A stretch of DNA of 64,000 nucleotides, taken from NCBI RefSeq assembly GCF_000801105.2, contig NC_079517.1, positions 1,116,001-1,180,000 of the forward strand. The letters are read 5' to 3'. The DNA comes from Raphanus sativus (lineage: Eukaryota; Streptophyta; Magnoliopsida; Brassicales; Brassicaceae). The notes under the pieces were generated by a model. That model was given only the letters and a program-made list of their open reading frames with translations. It had not been told where the DNA came from and made no database searches. Below are positions 31,320-47,233 of the stretch, piece after piece. Position 1 is the first letter of the stretch. Each line of letters begins with the position of its first letter. The translations under genes were made by a program, and so were the position numbers.

Positions 31320-32075
31320 ATGGATAAAAATAAAACAACTCAAAAGCAGAAAACGAAAGAGAAGAGCAAAGGTAACAACAACAACAAGACCAAGTTCGTG
31401 GGAGTTAGGCAAAGGCCTTCAGGAAAATGGGTGGCAGAGATCAAAGACACAACACAAAAGATACGCGTGTGGCTTGGAACCTTTGAAACCGCAGAAGAAG
31501 CTGCTCGAGCCTACGACGAAGCTGCCTGTCTCCTACGTGGTTCCAACACCCGCACTAATTTCGCAAACCATTTCCCAAACAACTCACAATTGTCTTTGAA
31601 GATCAGAAACCTCCTTCACCAGAAGCAGAGCATGAAACAACAACAACAACAACAACAACAACCAAAACAAAACAAACCCGTCTCTTCCTTTGCAGAATAC
31701 ACTTCCACTGCAACTACTCTCACCTCCAACACCACCACTACCACAGTGATGCCGCTCAACAATGTGTACCGCCCTGATTCATCGGTCATATTACAACCAG
31801 AGCTTCCTTACACCTGGCCCCTTGTCTCTGGATTCAACCACCAGCTTCCGATGACTCATGTAGGAGAAGGCGCACACGGACATCTCAACAATCCAAACTC
31901 AACTGATCAACATTTGGGTCTAGCAGATATTGAAAGACAGATATCTGCATCCCTATATGCAATGAACGGAGGTAACGGCTACTATGACAACATGAATGCA
32001 GAGTGTGCAATTTTCGATCCAATGGATCCCATTTGGGATCTCCCTTCACTCTCTCAGCTCTTCTGCCCTACATGA
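31320..32075 (+). CDS. RAP2.11: AP2/ERF transcription factor
   Basis: Single-AP2 ERF-family regulator; Arabidopsis RAP2.11 drives low-potassium responses including the HAK5 transporter. Intronless, 251 aa (Arabidopsis about 253). Residues 1-25 are Lys/Asn-rich. The AP2 domain spans about residues 26-84: [38 protein letters not shown] and [14 protein letters not shown], with the YRG/RAYD elements intact apart from F for the usual Y. A glutamine run (QQQQQQQQ, encoded by CAA repeats around 31638-31662) follows. The C-terminus ends in an acidic/hydrophobic [16 protein letters not shown] motif, likely an activation region. Convergent with TUA5, 288 bp between stop codons. Positional match At5g19790. 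Confidence 0.95.
   Translation: MDKNKTTQKQKTKEKSKGNNNNKTKFVGVRQRPSGKWVAEIKDTTQKIRVWLGTFETAEEAARAYDEAACLLRGSNTRTNFANHFPNNSQLSLKIRNLLHQKQSMKQQQQQQQQPKQNKPVSSFAEYTSTATTLTSNTTTTTVMPLNNVYRPDSSVILQPELPYTWPLVSGFNHQLPMTHVGEGAHGHLNNPNSTDQHLGLADIERQISASLYAMNGGNGYYDNMNAECAIFDPMDPIWDLPSLSQLFCPT
31638..31662 (+). repeat. CAA microsatellite coding polyglutamine
   Basis: Nearly pure CAA repeat inside RAP2.11. Its length is likely to vary between accessions. Confidence 0.8.
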
Positions 32076-32363
32076 TCTCTCATTTAACATTTCCTTTTAA
32101 GTTACATGTTTGTTTTTGGATCCATGAATGTAAAGTAGAACACATCTCTACAATGTCACAAGACTGTACCTAAAGAAAAAAATTGACATTGTAAGAAGAT
32201 AATGAAAGGTTTGGTTCAACAAAAGGCTTACCAATGAATTGAACAGAGATAAAAGAACAGGGAGTGCAATGAATTAAAAACAAACATGTAACCAACAAGA
32301 ATCATAAGTAGAAGAAAAAAAACACATATTTGGTTGTTCATTGCTTTTGAGAGAAGAAGGTGG

Positions 32364-33957
<1,594 letters not shown>

Positions 33958-36605
33958 CTTCGCTCGGGGGAACAATAAACCCTAATTCTTCAATCGTCTT
34001 CGGAGGAGGAGGAGGAGGAGGAGGAGGAAATGCACGGCGAGCGAGATCTTCTTTTTTTTCTCTTTTTTTTTAACTCTGTTAGGTTTGTATTAATTAATGA
34101 GATTTGATCATTCATTGGGGTCCGCGCGGAGGTGTGACAGCCTGCCTTGGGTCCTACGGTTTCGCTTTTGTCCGAATATGGAATTTCATTTCTTTCTAAA
34201 TTAATCAGACAATCATCGTCCTAAGTAACACAATTCTAATACATTTTTAGTAATGTAAAAATGTATTATTGCGCGGGCAAATAAAGTTCAAACTTGCTCA
34301 TCTCTGAAGAAAGTTTATGTTTTTTTTTTCTGTGTTATTTTTTAAGATTTTTCAACAAGTGAAAAGTATCATTTTTGGTAATATATCATACAATAGATAG
34401 TATTAGTTCGTTTTTGGATAGTATCAGTTCATTTTGGCAGCTTTTCATGAAAATAAAGCATTCTTCTGGTTATTAAAGATTGTGTTTAAGCATTGTCCGA
34501 CAAGAACAGGTTAGCAGTACATGTAAATTACTTTGGACGAATCATATAAGTTCCACTTGAATCACACATCTCAAATGGAACTCATGATCTCTAAATTATA
34601 AACATTTTATATCATGGTCACTCAAGCATAAAACTAACTATAAGTAGTCAATAACTAAACACACATTCACCTATAGGTTGGATTGGATTGGTATAAGATG
34701 ATCAATGTCAGGTGTTTTAGTACATGACACAAGCCTATAGATCTAAAAATATGAGATAATGCAAGTTCATGATATTAGTTCGTTTAGTTAGGTTTTAGCA
34801 AATATTCATGTATTTACTCTTATATTTTTATAGTAAAATTATTTGGAATTGATGAAATTAAAATAGATGGGATAATATGAATGAAATACAACTAAAAATG
34901 GAATATAATTCATTTTTATCCATTCATAACCAAATTTGTTATGAAATCATTCTTCTTGGTATTTTTAATTACTCCCTCCGTTCCTAAATGATGGATGTTC
35001 TGGAAAAAAATGTTCTAAAAAGATAACTTTCTTACATTTTTAATATTTGGTTTAATGAAAAATTGTAAGTTTCAAAAAAAAATAAGTGTTTATTGAATTT
35101 TTATTGGTTAAAAGTTATGGAAAATTGTTATTCACAAAAAACAATGTACTTACAATTAAAATTTAACGAGTTTTCTTAATATATGTGAAAATTCAAAAAT
35201 AGCTATTTTCTAAGAACATAGGGAATATTTTTTTTGTATAGAAATGATGGAACATTTATGTCAAATGATGATTTTTTTTAGAACTAATGGAATAAGTCAT
35301 TCCATATCGTTCTATTCCAAAAATTCAACAATACAGTTGGAGCCTATATATATGTTATGAATTTATGATACCAATGTAAGGTAACCTTCAAGTTAAAGAA
35401 TTGCTGAAGAATCGGTGCACGAAAAAGAAATGCTCAAGAATTCACCTCTTTCTTTTTATGTATGTTTAGTATAAACTCTTCATGAGCTATTCGGGTTTCT
35501 TTTTATTTTCTCTGTTTTGTTAATTTTTAATAGAATTATATTAAATTTGTTTATATTTTCTCTATTTTGAGGCACTGCCGGTCAGTTTCACAGTGATTGG
35601 CCTAATAAGAACAAGATATGTTTTGCTTGCGACTCAAAGTTACTATGCTATTGAATCAGTCCATTTAACTAAAGTGAATAACCATCGATCTCTCTAATTA
35701 TGGTGAGTTATTAGATAGGTAATCCCGTTGACTAGATTAATTCTTCTTACTTAATCCAACTTGATCAATTCATATTGGCTTAATTGATCTTTTCCCATTT
35801 TCCGAACCATTCGTTTCTTCTATATATACCCATTCGATTACTCCATGAGTCAAAATAAAAACGTGAAAACCTTTATTTCAAATTTTGAAGACACGACTCT
35901 ATAGCGCCATGTCTGAAATAAATACAGGTAAGTTACCGAATATAGAAAAGAACATTAAAGACACATAACATGTCACATGTGCAATCTTTAGAGGATTATC
36001 ATTCCCGGTTTGGCACTTGCACAAAATCCTAATAATATATACTCGCTAAATAGTTAAACCCCTAAACCTTTACTTCAATTTATAAACCAAGAAAATTGAT
36101 TTAGTTGGATAAAGTGTATGTTCCACCCCTATCAATTGAATATCAAAAATCAAAAAGTTATAAATCTTATTTTTAATTCAATTCCATTTCTTAACATAAT
36201 CCTAAAATTGGATACAGAAAATGAAAAACGAGTCACTAACTTAAATCCAGTTTTAAGTTTTTAACACAAACCAAAATGGGATAAAAGAACAAAGTAACGG
36301 CTAAACCGGTTTGGTTATCAGAAGATTCCTAAATCCGGTAAGAAACACAAACCGGTGATAAGAAGAAAATATCAGACCCGCCAGATCGAATCTCATGTAT
36401 ATTGTCTAATCACAGTACCTAAGGCAGGCTGTCACAAAAATTAGCGGACCCCAACCAATTATAGAATCCCCTTCAATAAATAAATCACTCAAACCAACAA
36501 AACAAAAAAATAAAATAAAAAGAAGATCTCGCTTTCCTCCTCCTCCTCCTCCTCCTCCTCCGAAGACGATTGAAGAATTAGGGTTTATTGTTCCCCCGAG
36601 CGAAG
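33958..36605. promoter_or_regulatory. Divergent promoter region of the TUA5/TUA3 pair
   Basis: 2.65 kb spacer between two start codons. Both ends carry mirror-image leaders: a GGA/CCT trinucleotide run (34001-34028 and 36535-36561), a telo-box (AAACCCTAA, 33977-33985 and 36578-36586) and an upstream block at 34118-34156 and 36418-36456 sharing AAGGCAGGCTGTCACA and GCGGACCCC. The centre is AT-rich and holds a MITE (34972-35227). No other gene was seen. Confidence 0.75.
34972..35227. mobile_element. Stowaway/Mariner-type MITE
   Basis: Left end CTCCCTCCGTTCCTAAATGATG; right end, read inward, ATTCCCTATGTTCTTAGAAAATA. The two are an imperfect inverted repeat flanked by TA. The CTCCCTCCGTTCC terminus is typical of Stowaway elements. 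About 256 bp, no coding capacity, somewhat diverged. Confidence 0.65.
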
Positions 36606-38204
<1,599 letters not shown>

Positions 38205-39205
38205 CCACCTTCTTCTCTCAAGCAATGAACAATAAAAAATGTGTGTTTCTTTTTGGTCTTCTTATGATCCTTGTTGGTTACATGTTTGTTTTAATCCTGT
38301 ACAATTTTCGTTGCACTTCCTGTTTTTTTTTTTTAAATCTTGGTTCAATTCATTGGTAACGCGACCATTGTGAGTTACATCAGAGTTCATCATCAAAAGC
38401 TTTTCTTGTACAAAAATTTCTTCATCATCTTCTTGCAAGTGTTAATATTATCCATGGAAAATATGTTATCCGGCCAAGTAGTGTTAGCTAGTGTGTTGGC
38501 TCTTTTTTTTGATAAAAACTTGATAAACTAATCAAGAGGAGTCAAGTGGAAAAATACCTCCTCGAAAAGCCAAAACCAAAATAAATATGTTGATGTGTTT
38601 TTTTTCTTCTTCCCTATAATTGTAACACAGTCAGAACTCAGGAGCGTTATTGTTGAAGAGCTTTTTGTATATTGGCATCAACATTATCAAAATCTGCAAC
38701 GTAATATTAGCTCTACTGGTCCACTAGCTACTACGGCGTGCAAAATGCCAAAAGGGTCGTATTTAACCAATAAAAATACAACAAAAATGTCAATTTCAAA
38801 AATTAAGAATTTTATTGGACCAGAAAAAACTAAAGATTCCAACGAATTTATATTCATCAACTCGAAAATTAGAAATTAGGTTCTGTTTCTCAAAAAAAAA
38901 ATGAAATATCTTATAGTTAAGTGAATGCTTAATAAATACTCACGGATTGCTTAATAAAAAATAGGACAAGGATTCAGATCTCAAACGAAAAATAATAATA
39001 ATAATAATAATAATCCAGAAGGGTTTAGTTCAGTTGAGTACTGTTTAATTAAAATCTATAAAAAGCCTTTAAGCTTTACTTCTTCGCTTCCTCTCCACCA
39101 AGCAAGTGTGTATCTTTCTCCGCCTATCTCTTTCTCTCTCTCTCTCTGCGGAATCTCTTCTTCTCGTTTCGAGTCCGTAAGATCCCCTCGAAAACAAAAA
39201 AAGAG
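38205..39205. other. TUA3 3' flank and DTC promoter
   Basis: 1 kb. Includes the TUA3 3' UTR to about 38330, AT-rich DNA, an AAT microsatellite at about 38991-39013, and the DTC TATA box (TATAAAAA, 39057-39064). Confidence 0.5.
39057..39064 (+). promoter_or_regulatory. TATA box of DTC
   Basis: TATAAAAA 142 bp upstream of the DTC ATG, followed by a CT-rich leader (CTCTCTCTCTCT near 39133-39146). Confidence 0.55.
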
Positions 39206-40911
39206 ATGGCGGAGGAGAAGAAAGTCGCCCCGATTGGTGTCTGGACCGCCGTGAAGCCCTTCGTCAATGGCGGAGCCTCCGGTATGCTCGCGACTTGCGT
39301 CATCCAGCCGATTGACATGATCAAGGTAACGTTTAACGTTTCCATCTATCAAAAGCTTATTACCTTTTGTCTCTCTCTCTCTCTCTTAGATCTGTTTTTT
39401 TCATTCATTTCATTGTGTGTGAGCTCTTTGATAATATTTGATGTGTTTAGATTAATATGGTTTAGTTCAGATCTGGATTTGATTAGAATTGCCTTAGAAA
39501 TGTAGAATCCTTCCTTGTGGTGTTGAGTGATGTAGAAGTATAATGAAAATGATATATGTGATTTTGTTTTGGGTGGTGAAGGTGAGGATTCAACTAGGTC
39601 AGGGATCTGCAGCCAGTGTGACCAAGAACATGTTGAAGAATGATGGTATTGGTGCTTTCTACAAGGTACAGTTTTTAAAAAAATATATATATATTATTAG
39701 ATCTATCTTGATGATGCATTTACTCTTCATTTTTGAAGTTGTATGTTGTTTTCTACTGGTGTTGAAGCTCATTAACAGTTACTTATATATGTGTTCATGT
39801 TGTTGATCTGTCTTGCTAACCACAACATTTCTGAGCTTATTAATTTTTTTTTTATCTCCATTAGGGATTGTCTGCTGGTTTGCTGAGGCAAGCAACTTAC
39901 ACCACAGCCCGTCTTGGATCCTTCAAGTAAGTTAACGTTTTCTTTATTATTATCATCATCATGAGCCCTTTCTAGATCAAATGTTTCTTTATTGCGTTAT
40001 GTTGTTACTAATAAAAAAAAAAGTGTCATTTATGAATTATCACCAGGATGCTGACTGCGAAAGCGATTGAAGCTAACGACGGGAAGCCGCTACCTCTGTA
40101 TCAGAAGGCTCTGTGTGGTCTGACGGCCGGTGCCATTGGTGCTTGCGTCGGTAGTCCGGCCGATCTGGCGCTTATCAGAATGCAAGCCGACAACACCTTG
40201 CCGTTAGCTCAGCGCAGGAACTACACCAACGCCTTCCACGCGCTGTACCGTATCAGCGCCGATGAAGGAGTTTTGGCGCTCTGGAAAGGTTGTGGTCCCA
40301 CCGTGGTCAGAGCCATGGCTTTGAACATGGGGATGCTTGCTTCTTATGATCAGAGTGCTGAGTACATGAGAGATAATCTCGGTCTTGGGGAGACTTCTAC
40401 CGTCGTTGGTAAGCTTTCTCTTCCACTAGTTACAGTAGTTCTGCGTTAAGAATTAGACAAGAAGGCTTTTTATCAGTTTTGTCTTGTGGTAACGTTTTGG
40501 TTGTGTGTCCCGTTGGGCAGGAGCAAGTGCTGTTTCGGGGTTCTGCGCTGCGGCTTGCAGTCTACCATTTGACTTTGTCAAAACTCAGATCCAGAAAATG
40601 CAACCGGACGCTCAGGGGAAGTATCCATACACTGGTTCGCTTGACTGTGCAATGCAAACCTTGAAGTCAGGAGGACCTCTGAAGTTCTACACAGGTTTCC
40701 CTGTTTACTGCGTCAGGATCGCCCCTCACGTCATGGTAATATTTAAAAAAGAAGATATTTATTTTTGCACCTTTTCTTACAATGCTCAAGACTCAAGAGT
40801 TTAGGCTTGTCTCTGAGATGGTTGATATGATGGTTTTTTTTTTTTTTTTGGCAGATGACATGGATCTTCCTGAACCAGATTACAAAGTTTCAGAAGACCA
40901 TTGGTCTGTGA
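39206..40911 (+). CDS. DTC: Mitochondrial dicarboxylate/tricarboxylate carrier
   Basis: Inner-membrane exchanger of 2-oxoglutarate, malate, oxaloacetate and citrate. Six exons: 39206-39325, 39582-39665, 39865-39926, 40047-40408, 40521-40735, 40855-40911 (900 nt, 299 aa; Arabidopsis DTC is about 298). The three mitochondrial-carrier repeats are visible through their signatures: PIDMIKVRIQ, PADLALIRMQ and PFDFVKTQIQ. Two carry the P-x-D/E-x-x-K core and the second has R in place of K. Intron 1 ends GGTGAAG rather than a pyrimidine-rich acceptor, but this junction restores IKVRIQLGQGS. The protein lacks a cleavable presequence, as usual. Complete. Positional match At5g19760. Confidence 0.95.
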
Positions 40912-41328
40912 GATTCAAGCATTGTGAAGTGCATGCCGAGAATAAGATGAGAAGAGAAACACAATTGGAATTGTGTTAGATTTGCTTTTTTATTCATATA
41001 TACATGATGATCACATTGCCTGGACGCATTATTGGAACTGTTGAAGACTTTAATATTTTTGTTGTTGTCGAGGATCGTTGATTGGTTTGGTAAACTTCCT
41101 TTTGAAATTTAAAGTCACCAACGCAATTGAACCAAATTTCAAATTATTTGGAAACTGTTAGTCAAACATGAAATGTGGGGGCTCTGCCATTGTGTTTAAA
41201 GACAAAAGGTTGTTTCAACATTCATGAAAAAAGTGCGAACATTTGCATTCAGCAGACAAGAACTCTGTCCCCAAAACTCTGCCGATTACAATCCAACAAC
41301 ACATGTAGCTGTAGGGAATGAAACATTC
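40912..41328. other. Convergent 3' ends of DTC and the Mpv17 gene
   Basis: 417 bp between two stop codons on opposite strands. It should hold both 3' UTRs; nothing else was seen. Confidence 0.5.
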
Positions 41329-43004
41329 CTACTTTGTCACAACTTCTTTGTGAGCTTTGAATGATAAGATCACATTCCAAGCCAAAGCAACTACGTTGGA
41401 AGCGAGTACCTGCAATTCAAATACAAGACACTGATTTATCCTCTCGGCCAGTGAGAACAAACTTTAAGCAAAAGGGTGAAAAAACTGATATGAACTAAAG
41501 AGCTATATTGTCATTCTAGTGTAGTTAGTCTCATGCTCATTATGCGAAATGTGACTTTACCATGAAACGATCCAATAACTTATTGCTAGGATATGGCTGG
41601 GTGGGTAGTAGGTACTAAGTAGAAACCGAGTGTGGTCGTTAAGTAAACAAACCTGGAAGTTTTGTGGAACAAATCTGAAGTTAAGAAACTGAAATGGAAT
41701 CCAAAGCTGCCAATTTGCTAGAACTGCACCAGTCCACTCCTACACAACCAGCAATTCATGGATTCAAAACAGAATACCGATAAAATAAAACAGAGTAACA
41801 AACTCTGGATTCCTGCAACATGCTTTCCCACTCTGCACCATGCGATAAACATATGTCGTGGAAATAAAAAAGAAAAGGTAGCTGGCTTTTGATCCAACCT
41901 GCTTTAGCTTCGGTATGACGTTTGATGGTTTTCCTTCAAGCGTCACAACAGCTGATAAGAAAACTCCAACAAAAACTGGAGCAAAAACAAACTGCCAAAA
42001 AAAAAAAAAAGGTTTTTAACACAAAGGAAGCAAGATAAGAACATAAAAGGTGGTTAGGTTGGTCGGCGAACAGGAAAATATGCTACCTGGTCCAGTAAAA
42101 GTCGCAAAACTGCGCCTGATAATCCGGAAGCTGTCACCACTTTGCTCAAATACAAGTACCTAATGAAGTTGCGAGAGTCAAGAACAAGCATTAAGTAATA
42201 TATGCATAAGTCTCATCAAATGAAAACCAGTTAGCAGCAATGTAAAAACAACACACATAAAGTTAACACATGAATATCATATAATGGATGCAAAATACCA
42301 GAAGTGCAAAGATGGACCGACAAGCCCTAAGCCCAAGATGGTAAACGTGAGTGTCCTCTTCTTGTCAAGAGATGAGGTCTTATTGATTGTAAGCTGAAAC
42401 ACAAAGTGAAACAAAGAATAAGCAAACTCAAACTTGAAAGATAATAACTAGTGAAGAAGAATCAAAGCAACACCACCAATATACCTGACAGATTAAATCA
42501 CCAATGAGGGTCAAAAGTGCTGATGTCACGGATTTGGTCAAAACAGGATAACCCGAGAGGAGAGCCAAGTACCTGAGTGTAAAGCACCCACATAACAACA
42601 AAGAAACAATCTATCTTTACACAATAAACAAGTTGTTGAGGTAATAATAAGGAGCAAATTCAAAATCTTTACCATGACAGAAATGACCACTTGTTTCCGT
42701 TTCCGCCGCTATCTTCACCTCCACCACCACCACCACCACCACCTGAACCTCCACCAATACCGCCGGAATCACCTGAACCTCCACCTGGGACCGAAGAGAC
42801 CCGACCCAGATGGCTAAAGCCAGTTCCGGGACGACCAGACCAATTGATACGGCCAAAATTCAGTGAACCGTTTCTGTAACCAAACGAAATAGCTCTGCTC
42901 GAACCAGCTCCAGTTAGATTTCTTCGACTGTCATTACAGGAAACACCAAGAGAATTGAACACGAGTGGCGTTTTCCGGGCGAAAGTTGCGTGGCTAAGCA
43001 TCAT
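41329..43004 (-). CDS. Mpv17/PMP22 family membrane protein
   Basis: Small four-helix organelle membrane protein; Mpv17 relatives act as channel-like proteins of mitochondria, peroxisomes or plastids. Seven exons on the minus strand: 42673-43004, 42485-42572, 42299-42393, 42087-42159, 41899-41991, 41653-41739, 41329-41409 (849 nt, 282 aa). The first 110 residues are a transit-peptide-like leader ending in a glycine-rich stretch (SGGIGGGSGGGGGGGGGEDS). The family core follows: YLALLSGYPVLTKSVTSALL, GLVGPSLHFWYLYLSKVV, LLLDQFVFAPVFVGVFL and the signature WQLWIPFQFLNFRFVP. All junctions keep frame. The long leader suggests a plastid location. Positional match At5g19750. Confidence 0.93.
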
Positions 43005-43220
43005 GGTTTCGTCTTGGTCTGGTCTGGTCGGATAGTTTTGAGTTTTAACTGAACGGTGACTGTCGCACTTCGGGGATATGACGATGTAATGGGCCTTTAC
43101 ATGGGCTTTTATTAGTATTGGGCTTCACAGGAAATATTTAAATTTGGATTAGAAGTTAAAAAGATTTGTTTAATGTGTACAACAACACAGGAAAACATAT
43201 TTTAACTTTTGTCTTTTGTA
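43005..43220. promoter_or_regulatory. Upstream region of the Mpv17 gene
   Basis: 216 bp between the Mpv17 start codon and the Helitron. The whole promoter distal to this is Helitron-derived or belongs to the LAMP1 3' side. Confidence 0.4.
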
Positions 43221-43827
43221 TCTATCTTATTAAAACAGAAACATTTTGTTGGACCTAACATTTATTTTGTAAGTTTTTAAATTAAATACACCTTTATACT
43301 TTATAGTTAAACATACATTAAGTCACTAATGTTTCTTTCTTTATACTACTATCCATGTTTCCAAACAATATACTTTTTTATACTACTATCAATGTTTCCA
43401 AATAATACAATAATTAATCTTAGTTATTTTATATCTATCATTTTCTCTTTAAAATTTTGTAAAAACTTCATAATTTCATAAATTGCAAAATAGTGAATTT
43501 TAAAATTTTGATTATAAGATTACAAATTATGAAACTATTACAATTTAAATCCAATTAGATTACATATCGGTCATCCATCAGTTCAATCGGTCAGTCTCGG
43601 GTTTTAGTGATTTTTTAATATGAATATTTTAAAAACATAAATTGAATTGTCAGATCTCCGGATTAACCGGTATAATCACAATCGGGTTGAATTTAAAAAT
43701 ACTGATTTAAATGCAAAAATATTTTAAATACACACTCTTTAAAAATAACCAAAATATTTGTTAAATTATTAATAAAATTTTTCATCGTAAAATATCCCGC
43801 GCTTCAAAAGCGCGGGTCAAAATCTAG
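43221..43827 (+). mobile_element. Non-autonomous Helitron, complete
   Basis: 607 bp. It begins TCTATCTTATTAAAACAG after an A and ends in a CCCGCGCTT-x-AAGCGCGGG hairpin followed by TCAAAATCTAG and a T. These are the Helitron hallmarks: TC start, CTRR end, 3' hairpin 10-12 bp from the end, and A/T insertion. There is no coding capacity. A related copy lies inverted at 60722-61375. Confidence 0.88.
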
Positions 43828-43892
43828 TGTTATATTATTATTGTTTACACATTGTGATAGTAGTAGCACCAGTAGCCTTCTTGAAATCATCA

Positions 43893-46716
43893 TCATCTCA
43901 ATTCACCTCTCAAGACAAGTGATGCATGTCTTATAGCTCTAGAAACTCTCCATACCTCGTGTTGAACGTGTTCCCAAGAAGCTTTGGTGTTTACTCTCTT
44001 TGCGTTGTCTATTGCATCATCAACTCCAGGAAACGATTTGGACCCATAGTCATCGTACTTGGATGGTCCGTATACCAAATGCTTGTACCACGGTCTTTCA
44101 GAGAGTCCGTCTCTGTCTGTCAAAGCTCTCTCCGCCATCATTAATCTGTCGTTCACCTCTCTCACTCTCAAAGCTCCCTTTACCCCCTCCTGTACAGAGT
44201 CCAGTGAAGCCACAGTTTGATTTTGTCAAAAAAAAAAAAATCAGAACTTAATAGACAATAATTAACCTCTTTCTCTATATTGATCTCTTGTGCAGCTGTA
44301 TATAGATCTTGGATTGATTTGATTAACGGAGACAAATCTATGCCATGGCCTAACTTCTCCTTCTCCAAATCTTCTGCACTTTTCTGTTTTCCACAGGTAG
44401 ACGGACAATCACTACTAACAGAAATTTTACTCGCTCATTAAACTGTTTTGATCAAATTTAGTTTTTACCTTGAGTTCTGATGCATAGGAGGTATAGTTGA
44501 AAGGTAAGAACTCATCATCTGCTAACCGAAGAGCGACCAAACCTAGAACACTTGCTATTGCGACATGTCTTTGGAACATAGGGTCTCCAAATTTTTCCAT
44601 CCAAGTGAAGTCATCATACATAGAGTGATAGACTGGATACCCTGTTATTTATTAATCATTTAAAAAAAAACAATGATTAATTAGTCTCTAAAAAAGTAAC
44701 TCTGTGTTTTGATACAACAGACCATGATGTTTAGTGTTAGTGTGTGAGGGACTGATTCAAAAGACTTACCTCCTCCGAAAAGCATGTCAACTGCTGGAAC
44801 ACCTACATGCTGCACAAACGATGCGTAATCCGACCCTCCACCTCCTAATCTTCCTATCTTCACATACCAAAGTTATACAAATCAGTTTTATCCATTTGAC
44901 AAAAAGAATTGTAATCTTCTAGGTGTATCTAAAATTTTAGTGTATTCTTCACTTACCTCATCAGAGTTGCTTGATCCTATCCACGATTCATAGACGGTTT
45001 GTGTTGTGTTATCTGGATCCTGGACCTGCAGATTGTTTAAAACCAAAAAAAATTAACACACTAAACCAATTCCAAGATTAGCTTTAGAGATAAAAGACTG
45101 TTAGATGATACCTCTTTAGCCGCTTGTTTTATCAAGTCATCGAGTTGTGGAGTCGCAGAAACACGAAACCCTGGGCCGGATACCGCACAATCTACATTCA
45201 AGTAGGCCACTGCTCTTGAAGCTAGCATCTCTCTATTTTCTTCTACCCATTCTGTTGAACCAATCTACAGAAACAAAAAAAAAATTACATCAAGAACATG
45301 GCTTACTGCTGAACTGCTTCAACATTACATAAAGAGTGAGATAGAGGAGGCTAGACACCAGAGCATACTCCTCAGCATCCCAATTGCACAGAATAATCGT
45401 TCGTCTAGGCTTCCATCCTCTCTTTTGAAGCTTATCTAGTCTTTGTGCAATCTACAAGTAGTTTTTCAAGATAATGGAACCATTTATTTACAAACACATG
45501 TTGGCTTGGAAAGGAAGAAAAACTTTACTCACCTCCAAAAGAACAGCTGTCCCACTGTTGGGATCAACAGCTCCAAAAGTCCAAGCGTCTCGATGGTTTC
45601 CAAGAATCACATATCTAAAACCAACACACAACACAAGTCAGTCTATCTATATTTTACAAATACAACTGTGAATGGTAAACTACCTATCAGGCTCTTCTTC
45701 ACCTTCAATGACTCCAATAACATTCTCAATCTCAGCTATAACACTTCTCCCCTGACACACCAACCCCCGCCAAAAAACATTCAAATCTTTTTAACACACA
45801 AAATCTAACAGACTTTCACAAAAAAAAAACTCACAACGTAGCTCAGGTTCAAGATCCCAGGCCCAGGCCCAGGCCCAGGCCCAACAGTCTTCAAGATCAC
45901 TTCCGCATCAGCAGCAGATATAGGCAGCGAAGGTATACCCGGAGCATCACCACTCAGCTCCACATCCTCCTCCGACAACCTCTCACACCCATTAACGCTA
46001 GCCCACCCGGGAGTCGTCGGATCACCCAGCCCATTGTAAACAGTACCCACTTGAACACCACTCGGCGGCATCCATCTACTCTCCGGAAAACACTCCTCTC
46101 CTCCGTAATCTCGCTTGTCTGTGTATATCACAACTCCTACGGCTCCCGCCTCGTACGCGTTCCTCACTATGTCTCCTCTGTAAATCTTCCCGTACCTCGC
46201 GACCGCTACGGCGCCGGAGAAGTTCCCGCCGGCGGCGAAATCTTCGACGCGTCCGTAGTTCGCGTACGCCGCGGGACCGGAGACGTTGCCTGACTTGGCG
46301 TAGCCGTGGAACGTGGGCGTGACTTCGTCTGCGTGAGGGTTGTCTCCGACATGTTCTTGTTCTAAAGCGAAAGTCGTCGTTGTCGGGTTTGCTGAGTCTT
46401 TGGGTGTTGTTGTTAGTACGAGGGAGCGATGAACTGGGTACGTTAGAGATACTTGGTAAGAGACGAGGTGGGATTTGAGAGAGGAGGAGGTGAAGACGGA
46501 GAGGACGTATGCTGCAGCTTCGGCGTTGGCTGCTGAGCCGGCGATGTGGGGGAGGCGCGTGAGGGCGCGGAGGTTTGAGGCGATGGATGCGTTGTCGGAG
46601 AAGGAAGATGAGAGGAAGAGTGTGTGGTAGTGGTGAGGTTTTGGTGGGGGAGTTGAGAAGAGGAAGTAAGACAGAGCAGTGACTAGGAAGATGAGAGCTG
46701 TTGATTTCGACATCAA
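43893..46716 (-). CDS. LAMP1: M28-family peptidase, AMP1-like (glutamate carboxypeptidase II type)
   Basis: Single-pass ER-type membrane protein related to ALTERED MERISTEM PROGRAM1, which controls meristem size and miRNA-directed translational repression; Arabidopsis LAMP1 overlaps with AMP1. Ten exons, minus strand: 45835-46716, 45684-45751, 45533-45614, 45359-45451, 45112-45264, 44957-45025, 44770-44857, 44469-44641, 44267-44383, 43893-44189 (2022 nt, 673 aa). An N-terminal anchor ([15 protein letters not shown]) is followed by a PA domain ([20 protein letters not shown]) and the peptidase domain with zinc-site segments [13 protein letters not shown] (His, Asp), [16 protein letters not shown] (Glu, Glu), NVDCAVSG and YPVYHSMYD (His). 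The dimerisation domain closes the protein. [11 protein letters not shown] run in exon 1 reflects a small repeat expansion. Positional match At5g19740. Confidence 0.94.
45856..45883 (-). repeat. Hexanucleotide repeat coding (Pro-Gly)n in LAMP1
   Basis: Four to five CAGGCC-type units in tandem, translated [10 protein letters not shown] in the linker before the peptidase domain. Probably length-variable. Confidence 0.75.
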
Positions 46717-47233
46717 TGGAGTGTCTCTGTGTTCTTTAGATGATGATCATCACCTTCTTTATGTCACCTTTAGCCATTATTGATCTTTACAATATTATTA
46801 TTATTACTACTTTTGATGTCGTCATCATTCACTTGCACAAGATTACATTGGTTGAATCTTCGCTTCCACTTGGTGTGACTTGACTAGCCTGGACTGGACA
46901 TTTGTTTCTTTTTTTTTTGTTCTCTTTCGAATATGTGAATATCGGTTTAGTTTTGGTTTTGATTTTTCGGTTCGGTTTGGTTTCGGTTAAAATGCCACTG
47001 TCTAGGTGTGAGAAAGATGCTTTGTAAAAATAGAATGCAGTATTGTTGTTTAGTGGCATAAAAATTGTATTAAAAATGTGTGGGTAGGATCAAAAGTTGA
47101 GTTATCAATACAAGAAGATGAGGTCTATGTAAATTTATTTTTAAAAATGTATTTCTCTTAATTTTATTGATAAAATGTACATTATTAATTAGGTAAGAAG
47201 AGTGACAAAAAAAAAAAGAGAAAAGAGTAATGG
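46717..47233. other. LAMP1 upstream region and PME53 3' flank
   Basis: 517 bp. A GGTTTGGTTTCGGTT-type degenerate repeat lies at about 46943-46990. No gene was recognised. Confidence 0.5.
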
